From the NCBI GenBank assembly GCA_937941715.1, contig CALDGX010000002.1, positions 1 to 12,078 on the forward strand: 12,078 bases of DNA, written 5' to 3'. The notes under the pieces are model-generated. The model searched no databases and was not told where the DNA came from. It worked only from the letters and a program-made list of their open reading frames with translations. A program made the translations under genes and the position numbers. This stretch comes from an uncultured Chloracidobacterium sp. (lineage in GTDB: Bacteria > Acidobacteriota > Blastocatellia > Pyrinomonadales > Pyrinomonadaceae). Positions 7,584-12,078 of this stretch are shown piece after piece; position 1 is the stretch's first letter, and each line of letters starts with the position of its first letter.

Positions 7584-7612
7584 AGATTACCCCGAATCGA
7601 TCTCATATTCAA
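7584..7612 (-). promoter_or_regulatory. Putative promoter of the kdsB-to-kdsC operon
   Basis: Reading the minus strand, a TTGAAT (7612-7607) is separated by exactly 17 bases from TAATCT (7589-7584). The -35 matches TTGACA at four positions; the -10 is poor, fitting TAnnnT. The -10 ends 8 bases before the GTG proposed for kdsB, so transcription would start within about two bases of the start codon and the mRNA would be nearly leaderless. That would fit the absence of a Shine-Dalgarno. The weak -10 keeps confidence low. Confidence 0.4.
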
Positions 7613-7658
7613 TTCAGAAATAACGAACTTGGAAGTGACCGGGCTTTTGGCTAAACTC

Positions 7659-8525
7659 ATGTTCGTGAACAACGCAGACGAAATACTTGATCCCTCGATG
7701 ATGTCCGCCACAGACGCCGAAACTGAATCCTTGGCATATTCGCCCAATGATCCGCCTTGGGGTTCGCTTGCTGCGTTCAGTGGGTGGGCTATCAGCGTCA
7801 TTTTAATAATTGTGCTTCCCGGTTTAGTGCTCATGCCTTATCTACTGACGCTTGACCCGGCGATCAAGGACAGTAAGGCGATCGTCGAATTTGCCCAAAC
7901 CGACAAGACGGCAATTTTCCTGCAGGTGTTGGCGATAATACCGGCCCACATTCTGACGTTGCTTTTTGCGTGGTTCGTTGTAACAAAAGGGAGTCGATAT
8001 TCTTTTCGTCAAACGCTGGGATGGGACGCGGGCGGTGTTCGATGGTGGCAATACGCAGCCATTCTAATAGGGTTCCTGGCAGTCGCATCGGTGGTGGGCC
8101 ACTTTGTACCGGAGCAGGAAAACGACTTGATCCGGATATTGCGGAGTTCAAGGGCGACGGTTTACCTTGTGGTGTTTATGGCGACTTTTACAGCTCCGAT
8201 CGTCGAGGAGGTGGTCTACCGCGGACTACTTTATTCGGCGGTTCAGCGAACGGCCGGAGTTCCGATTGCTTTCTTTGTGGTGACGATGCTGTTCGCTCTG
8301 GTCCATGTACCGCAGTATTACCCGAGCTACTCGACGATATTCTTGCTTACTCTGCTAAGTGTTCTTTTGACGGGGTTGCGAGTATGGTCAAAAAATCTAT
8401 GGCCTTGCATCGTTCTTCACATGATCTTTAACGGCCTTCAATCTGTCATGATCCTGATCGAGACCGACCCGGCAAATGCACCCCCGGTAGATCCGAGCGG
8501 AATTTTCTTCTGGATAATGAAATAG
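7659..8525 (+). CDS. CPBP family intramembrane metalloprotease
   Basis: This is a multi-pass membrane protein of the CPBP (CAAX protease and bacteriocin-processing, formerly Abi) family. Members are intramembrane glutamyl/metal-dependent proteases of varied and often unknown substrates. Counting from the ATG at 7659 (288 residues), the catalytic motif 1 is EEVVYRG at about 183-189. Motif 2 is FALVH at about 212-216 and motif 3 is LHMIFNG with H254 and N258; all key residues are present. Hydrophobic segments occur near 40-64, 84-108, 131-148, 164-181, 203-216, 227-240 and 246-265. The N-terminus is a polar cytoplasmic-type tail ending in NDPPWG. The frame is open upstream, and a TTG at 7629 would add 10 residues; neither start has a good Shine-Dalgarno, so the start is uncertain. 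It is divergent from kdsB and stands alone, ending one base before the terminator stem. The substrate cannot be predicted. Confidence 0.88.
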   Translation: MFVNNADEILDPSMMSATDAETESLAYSPNDPPWGSLAAFSGWAISVILIIVLPGLVLMPYLLTLDPAIKDSKAIVEFAQTDKTAIFLQVLAIIPAHILTLLFAWFVVTKGSRYSFRQTLGWDAGGVRWWQYAAILIGFLAVASVVGHFVPEQENDLIRILRSSRATVYLVVFMATFTAPIVEEVVYRGLLYSAVQRTAGVPIAFFVVTMLFALVHVPQYYPSYSTIFLLTLLSVLLTGLRVWSKNLWPCIVLHMIFNGLQSVMILIETDPANAPPVDPSGIFFWIMK

Positions 8526-8554
8526 AAATGGGAGCCGGACGGCTCCCATTTTTA
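8526..8554 (+). terminator. Strong intrinsic terminator, likely bidirectional
   Basis: An 11-bp perfect stem (8526-8536 pairing with 8541-8551, core GGGAGCC/GGCTCCC) with a GGAC loop is followed by a T run (8549-8553) on the plus strand. It begins immediately after the CPBP stop codon. On the minus strand the same stem is followed by a T-rich stretch, so it can also end transcription of the convergent FecR gene, whose stop lies 17 bases away. Confidence 0.92.
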
Positions 8555-8567
8555 AGATATAAATCGA

Positions 8568-9710
8568 TCAATTCGGCTTTGTACGTGCTCCCGTATCAGA
8601 CGGTGGAGGTGAGGGAGGAACATATGTCGGGGCCGAACTGGCACCACCTCTTGAACCCGAATAGTCCATTGATGAACCTGATCCGAAGCCGCCCGAATCC
8701 TGGATGATGCGGCCGCCGCCTGAGAATCCGCCGGACATTTGCTCGAGTCGGATAAACGGAGGCACAGGTAGCCGATTTCCGGCAGTTACGACAGGTGTTA
8801 CAACAGGAGTGTTATTCACCACAACCGGCGGAACCCAGATCGTCGGGATATTGTAATACCAGATCGAGTTTCCGAATCCCCATCCATACGGCGATCCCCA
8901 TCCGCGCCCAAACGGCAGGAAGCAAAAAGATCCGAATGAGGCATCATAAACCCACAATCCGAACGAATTAAAGAGACCCCAGCGGCCGCCAAGCTTCGAG
9001 GCCATCAACGCATTTCGCATCCCGCGATTCTTTAGGTTCGCAACGTTCTTAGCTAGTTCTTTGGCCCGGTCACGGCTCCATTGTTCGAATGCGTCGCGCT
9101 CACCACGGTCAAATTTTGCCTGGCTGGCAACTCCGTTGGTTATGGTTGCTTCGCGGCCTTTTTTCACAATTCCCGCCGTCGAATCACCAAGTTGAGCCCG
9201 GCCTTCCCAAACTTCGATCTTGGCAACGCCATTACCCGAAACGTCAATGCGATATACGCCTGTTTCCAGTAGGTTCATCTTTGCCCGAGGAGTATTTACG
9301 GTTACCCGAAATTCGTTCGCGGCAAACACCTCAAAGATCGCACTTCCGCTGTCGAGGCGAATACGCAGATCGTCAAGTGACGTCGTCGCGAATTCGAACG
9401 AAGAGTTCGGTCCGAGACGCAGGTAAGATCCCGGATTCAACAGGATCTCGGCCTTTCCGTCCGCACCGGTCGAAACGCGGTCACCGACCTGAACTTCGTC
9501 GCGTTTGAGCAAAAGCCCGCTTCTGCCTTCCTTGCGAACGATCCCTACCAAGCCTTCGACGAAATTTACAGCCCCTGCCTTTGCCGATATGACGTATTTG
9601 TCGCCGGCGGCTGCGGCAGCAAGTTCACGGTCGGTCTGCGAAAAACCAATGGTCGCCGCAAGAACCGTCAAAACGCCGAGACAAAACGAGCGATATGCGA
9701 TCTTTATCAT
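8568..9710 (-). CDS. FecR-domain exported protein with Gly/Trp- and Pro-rich C-terminal region
   Basis: The 380-residue protein has a signal peptide (residues 1-24, ending GFSQ). A FecR-type beta-helical domain runs from about 45 to 190, with the features LLLKRDEVQVGDRVSTG, then GSYLRLGPNSSFEF (94-107), RIRLDSGSAIFEV (116-128) and VWEGRAQLG (167-175). FecR domains are best known as periplasmic sensors of TonB-dependent uptake, but proteins like this, exported and with no inner-membrane anchor after the domain, are a separate architecture of unknown role. A charged helical linker (200-235) follows, then an aromatic stretch rich in W, F, G and Y (243-292). A Val/Pro/Asn segment, Gly/Ser repeats (326-358) and a Pro-rich end complete it, all suggesting surface exposure. 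No FecI-like sigma factor or TonB-dependent receptor is adjacent. The start is secure: AAGGAG sits 6 bases before the ATG. Confidence 0.86.
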   Translation of the reverse strand: MIKIAYRSFCLGVLTVLAATIGFSQTDRELAAAAAGDKYVISAKAGAVNFVEGLVGIVRKEGRSGLLLKRDEVQVGDRVSTGADGKAEILLNPGSYLRLGPNSSFEFATTSLDDLRIRLDSGSAIFEVFAANEFRVTVNTPRAKMNLLETGVYRIDVSGNGVAKIEVWEGRAQLGDSTAGIVKKGREATITNGVASQAKFDRGERDAFEQWSRDRAKELAKNVANLKNRGMRNALMASKLGGRWGLFNSFGLWVYDASFGSFCFLPFGRGWGSPYGWGFGNSIWYYNIPTIWVPPVVVNNTPVVTPVVTAGNRLPVPPFIRLEQMSGGFSGGGRIIQDSGGFGSGSSMDYSGSRGGASSAPTYVPPSPPPSDTGARTKPN

Positions 9711-9716
9711 TTATTT

Positions 9717-9722
9717 CTCCTT
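9717..9722 (-). promoter_or_regulatory. Shine-Dalgarno of the FecR-domain gene
   Basis: The minus strand reads AAGGAG, 6 bases before the ATG at 9708-9710. It is the clearest ribosome-binding site in the window and fixes this start. Confidence 0.85.
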
Positions 9723-9739
9723 GGGGAAGAGTCACACTT

Positions 9740-9768
9740 ACTATATTCGAATCAAAGCGTAAATTCAA
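9740..9768 (-). promoter_or_regulatory. Sigma-70-type promoter of the FecR-domain gene
   Basis: On the minus strand a TTGAAT (-35, 9768-9763) is followed after exactly 17 bases by TATAGT (-10, 9745-9740). This matches the housekeeping consensus at four and five of six positions. Transcription would start near 9733, leaving a 5' leader of about 23 bases that carries the strong Shine-Dalgarno. Confidence 0.68.
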
Positions 9769-9899
9769 TAAAATTCGCGTCTTTGTCGGTGAACAACTTA
9801 ATAAGTCCCAATAATTAATAATCTGAACAACCTTTAGGTGCAATTCGTTATCTAACTCGTTGTCCGTCATTTGACGGCGTAAAGTTCAAGCGAGGGTTT
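9769..9899. other. AT-rich divergent intergenic region with two small dyads
   Basis: The space between the FecR-domain gene and the plus-strand small gene is AT-rich, unlike the flanking coding DNA. It holds an 11-base odd-centred palindrome (ACTTA-A-TAAGT, 9796-9806), about 65-70 bases upstream of the likely FecR start site, and a second dyad at 9864-9877. I see no convincing promoter for the plus-strand gene, although one must lie here if that gene is expressed on its own. Confidence 0.4.
9864..9877. promoter_or_regulatory. Inverted repeat, possible operator or leader hairpin
   Basis: A perfect 6-bp dyad, CCGTCA-TT-TGACGG, lies 22 bases before the ATG of the 85-codon gene and just ahead of its Shine-Dalgarno. 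It could be a repressor site or a small leader hairpin. Six-bp dyads occur by chance, so only its position makes it notable. Confidence 0.3.
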
Positions 9900-10157
9900 A
9901 TGGCTACTTTCAAGGATCCCAATCACTGTTTCGCACCGCTCGAGGTGATCGAGCGACTTATCCAGATTCGCGGCGAACTCGGTTTTACCGAGGCGATCTA
10001 TATGGACCGTTCACAAGAGATCACGGATTTTCTTGATGCCTACGGCTTTGATATTTACGCGTTTTCGACGGACAACGAGAAGATAAATTTTGACAATTAT
10101 ACGGCCCCGGTCGTCCCGGGCGGAGACAATCTGCACTGTTCAATGACAGCTCACTGA
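9900..10157 (+). CDS. Small orphan protein, function unknown
   Basis: I do not recognise this 85-residue protein. It has no signal peptide or membrane segment and is acidic. A first helix is likely at about residues 12-28 (APLEVIERLIQIRGELGF). An alternating strand-helix-strand pattern follows (EAIYM, ITDFLDAYGF, IYAFST), then a loop-rich end with VVPGG and a Cys/His pair at the C-terminus (HC at 78-79, with another HC at 9-10). Support for a real gene is a GAGGG Shine-Dalgarno 3 bases before the ATG, a good terminator 33 bases after the stop, and placement in an otherwise empty divergent/convergent slot. It is monocistronic, and convergent with the phosphatase gene. A small regulatory or binding protein is possible, but nothing in the sequence proves it. 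Confidence 0.68.
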   Translation: MATFKDPNHCFAPLEVIERLIQIRGELGFTEAIYMDRSQEITDFLDAYGFDIYAFSTDNEKINFDNYTAPVVPGGDNLHCSMTAH

Positions 10158-10190
10158 TGGGGCAAAGTTTACAGGTTAACTGAAGGAACG

Positions 10191-10227
10191 CGGAAGGTGA
10201 TTCAATAATTTGAACCCTTCCGTTTTT
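10191..10227 (+). terminator. Intrinsic terminator of the small orphan gene
   Basis: CGGAAGG (10191-10197) pairs with CCTTCCG (10216-10222). An inner stem TTCAA/TTGAA (10201-10205 with 10210-10214) closes a TAAT loop, with a small TGA/C internal bulge between the stems. Five T residues follow at 10223-10227. The T run is on the plus strand, so it serves the small gene. On the minus strand the stem lacks a good T run, so termination of the convergent phosphatase gene here is less certain. Confidence 0.85.
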
Positions 10228-10231
10228 CAAT

Positions 10232-11521
10232 TTAGAGTGCCTTGACGATAAATAGCGTGCCGTCGTCATCAAGAAATTTTCGTTCAGTAAAGTCGGCAAC
10301 ACCTTTTCTGATGTGATCGATCATCTTCTTTGCCGGAAGGTGTATTCCATCGAGAACGCGTTTCGCAAACCGATCCTGTCCGTACTCTTCGCCATTGGGA
10401 TTGACCGCCTCGGTGATGCCGTCGGTGTATATCACCAAAACCTGATTTTCCTCAAAACGAATGAAATGTTGGTGAAAATGCAGGTCTTCAAACATTCCCA
10501 AAGGCATATCGCCATATTCGACGAATCGGTATTCTCCATCAGGCTTGATCAATAGCGGCGGATTATGACCGGCGTTCGAAAACACGAATGTCCGATTGGT
10601 CGAGTCGAGCATCCCGTATATCGCGGTGATGAACTGGTTATCCTTGATCGACCCTCGAAGAAGATTGCTTACCTTTGAAAACGCGATGTGCGGGGCATAT
10701 CCGATCTGCACACAGGAACGGAGCGACGCTCGTAAAAATGACATCAAGAGTGCCGCGGGAATGCCCTTTCCGACCGCGTCGGCCACGATGATTCCGATCT
10801 GGTCGTCAAAAACCTTGACCCAGTCGTAATAGTCGCCCGAGACCTCCTCAGTTGGAAAGATATAGGCGCTGATATCAAAATTATCGATCGCCGGATCGGC
10901 CTCAGGCAGCAGTTCGAGCTGTACCTGACGCGCTACTTCCAATTGCGCTTCAATACGTTTTTTCTCAACGACCTGTTCATGCAGCCGGACCTTTTCGATG
11001 ATGATAGCGACCTGCGACGTCAACAACTGCAGTAATGCGAGATCATGGTCGTCATAAGCGTCGAGACGGTCGCTTTCGAGATCGAATACACCGATCACGC
11101 GATCATTCGATATGATCGGCGCAAGCATCTCGGAACGGGTCAGTTCCCTTGCCGGAAAGTAGCGCGGATCGCGGCTGACGTCATGAGAAATTATCGGCTT
11201 GCCTGACTGCGCGACCGTTCCGAGAAAGCCCTCACCCATCTTGAGCCTGGGCTCGATCAAGTTGAAGCTAATCTGATATCCACGTATCGCCTTTGACTTA
11301 AATACGTATGGATCCTTTTCGTCGGCGGAGAACTCGATCAAATAAATACCGGCGGCATCATACGGTATCAGCGACCCGAGTGTATCCATTACGAGATTCA
11401 GTACCTCGTCGAGATCCAGCGAGCGGCTGATGGTCTTGGTAATATCCAACAAAAGCCGCAGCTTCTCGACCGTCGATAGTTCTGATCCGGATATCATTTC
11501 GTTGGTCGTTTCGCTATTCAT
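10232..11521 (-). CDS. GAF-domain SpoIIE/RsbU-type PP2C serine phosphatase
   Basis: This cytoplasmic signalling phosphatase has a sensor GAF domain (about residues 22-178) and a short linker helix or coiled coil (178-205, rich in Glu, Gln, Arg, Lys, including EKKRIEAQLEVARQVQ). A SpoIIE-type PP2C domain follows (about 205-429). The metal-binding acidic residues are visible: EEVSGDYYDW (225-234, D230), VADAVGKGIPAALLM (246-260, D248), NAGHNPPLL (316-324), IYTDGITEA (364-372, D367) and the terminal LDDDGTLFIV (417-426, D419/D420). Such enzymes usually dephosphorylate anti-sigma-factor antagonists (SpoIIAA/RsbV type) in partner-switching pathways. No antagonist or RsbW-like kinase gene lies nearby in the window. 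The ATG overlaps the stop of the upstream DUF955 gene by four bases (ATGA), so the two are translationally coupled and probably act together. The ligand of the GAF domain is unknown. Confidence 0.93.
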   Translation of the reverse strand: MNSETTNEMISGSELSTVEKLRLLLDITKTISRSLDLDEVLNLVMDTLGSLIPYDAAGIYLIEFSADEKDPYVFKSKAIRGYQISFNLIEPRLKMGEGFLGTVAQSGKPIISHDVSRDPRYFPARELTRSEMLAPIISNDRVIGVFDLESDRLDAYDDHDLALLQLLTSQVAIIIEKVRLHEQVVEKKRIEAQLEVARQVQLELLPEADPAIDNFDISAYIFPTEEVSGDYYDWVKVFDDQIGIIVADAVGKGIPAALLMSFLRASLRSCVQIGYAPHIAFSKVSNLLRGSIKDNQFITAIYGMLDSTNRTFVFSNAGHNPPLLIKPDGEYRFVEYGDMPLGMFEDLHFHQHFIRFEENQVLVIYTDGITEAVNPNGEEYGQDRFAKRVLDGIHLPAKKMIDHIRKGVADFTERKFLDDDGTLFIVKAL

Positions 11522-12078
11522 CTAATACCTTGAAATACGTATTGCTTATATGCATCCCAGAGTCTCGAAACCTTGATCCTATACTCCACCAATGCTTTGC
11601 TGACGTTAAAATGTCGGGCTATTTCGTTGATCGTGCGACCTTCATATACCATTCGCCTTAGCGCCGAGTAGGGCACGAGTGCCGCGGCTCCGGTCGAATA
11701 TGCTTCTTCTTCGATCGCCTCATTGTAATCTCGAGCGATCGTTTCCCCGTTTTTGTCGACGTTCTTGATCGCGAGCCGGCTCGGCTTATGCCCGAAAAAA
11801 ACGTGGCACACCTCTTCCATCAGGGTCGCATTGTGCCGATTCTTTCCGTGGGTTGGATTAAGTATTATCAGCTTTCGCCCGTCGGGCAGTGTCTGCGAGG
11901 CCGCTCCGCCCGACCACTTGTCCTTTCCGGTTCCCGTGAGATGGACCTTTGCCTCTTCGCTCAGGAACGGTTCGACCTCGTCAAACCGAGCGACCAGTAG
12001 TTTTGCGTACCGCGCCAATGCGAAAGGGTCGAGGCGTTCGTCATCGCGCCTCAACCCGGCAAACTGGCGCAAACCTAT
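11518..12078 (-). CDS. ImmA/IrrE family (DUF955) protein with altered zinc motif (5' end beyond window)
   Basis: The DUF955 fold is visible: an N-terminal helical part (PFALARYAKLLV, 16-27), a strand-rich core (RKLIILNPTHGKNRHN, 66-81), the active-site helix, and ExxAxxxGAAALVP (121-134). A closing helix-turn-helix-like segment (TINEIARHFNVSKALVEYRIKV, 147-168) is common in this family. ImmA cleaves phage/ICE repressors and IrrE cleaves DdrO after DNA damage, both using HExxH. Here that position reads E86-E87-V-C-H90, so the first zinc His is Glu. The general base Glu, second His and a likely third ligand (E121) are kept. Activity is therefore uncertain. Residue numbers count from a TTG at 12070-12072, but the frame is open to the window end, so the true start probably lies outside. 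It overlaps the phosphatase gene by ATGA. Confidence 0.85.
   Translation of the reverse strand: MGLRQFAGLRRDDERLDPFALARYAKLLVARFDEVEPFLSEEAKVHLTGTGKDKWSGGAASQTLPDGRKLIILNPTHGKNRHNATLMEEVCHVFFGHKPSRLAIKNVDKNGETIARDYNEAIEEEAYSTGAAALVPYSALRRMVYEGRTINEIARHFNVSKALVEYRIKVSRLWDAYKQYVFQGIR

Noticed and set aside
7613..7658. Promoter for the CPBP gene in the divergent region
   Set aside because: Several AT-rich hexamers exist but none pairs at 16-18 bases with a credible partner box.
7970..8431. Plus-strand open frame of 153 codons
   Set aside because: Alternate-frame shadow of the CPBP protease gene, whose motifs EExxxR, FxxxH and HxxxN are intact in the true frame.
9625..9870. Minus-strand open frame of 81 codons upstream of and overlapping the FecR-domain gene start
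   Set aside because: It runs through the promoter and Shine-Dalgarno of the FecR gene and into its signal-peptide region in another frame, with no ribosome-binding site or recognisable protein pattern.

Overview
The window looks like chromosomal DNA of roughly 50% GC from an LPS-bearing, Gram-negative-type bacterium. It carries the genes for making and activating Kdo, the inner-core sugar of lipopolysaccharide. The protein styles (exported TPR/pseudo-peptidase hybrid, FecR-domain surface protein, GAF-SpoIIE phosphatase) suggest Acidobacteriota, possibly the Blastocatellia/Pyrinomonadaceae side. That taxonomic guess is inference from protein style only; no rRNA or other marker is present.

Region 1 (about 7612 down to 1, minus strand) is one long, tightly packed, probably single-transcript operon. 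In transcription order it holds kdsB, a small one-TM protein, pyrG, a DUF4198 exported protein, kdsA, an exported degenerate M1-peptidase-like protein with TPRs, a small exported four-cysteine protein, and the start of kdsC, which is cut by the window edge. Gaps are -8, 22, 11, 73, 7, 3 and 3 bases. The enzymes form a pathway: KdsA makes Kdo-8-phosphate, KdsC dephosphorylates it, PyrG supplies CTP, and KdsB joins CTP and Kdo to give CMP-Kdo. Three exported proteins and one membrane protein of unknown role are interleaved with these enzymes. They are the best candidates for something undescribed, above all the M1-like protein whose zinc site is lost.

Region 2 (7629-8554, plus strand) is a CPBP-family intramembrane protease gene divergent from kdsB, closed by a strong and probably bidirectional terminator.

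Region 3 (8568-9899) is a minus-strand FecR-domain exported protein with a clear sigma-70-type promoter and an excellent Shine-Dalgarno, followed by an AT-rich intergenic region with two small dyads.

Region 4 (9900-10227, plus strand) is a small orphan gene of 85 codons with its own terminator.

Region 5 (10232-12078, minus strand) is a two-gene signalling unit. An ImmA/IrrE (DUF955) protein with an altered HExxH motif overlaps by four bases (ATGA) with a GAF-SpoIIE (RsbU-like) PP2C phosphatase. The DUF955 gene probably runs off the right edge.

No tRNA, rRNA, CRISPR array, insertion sequence or phage gene was seen, and no gene-free stretch exceeds 300 bases.
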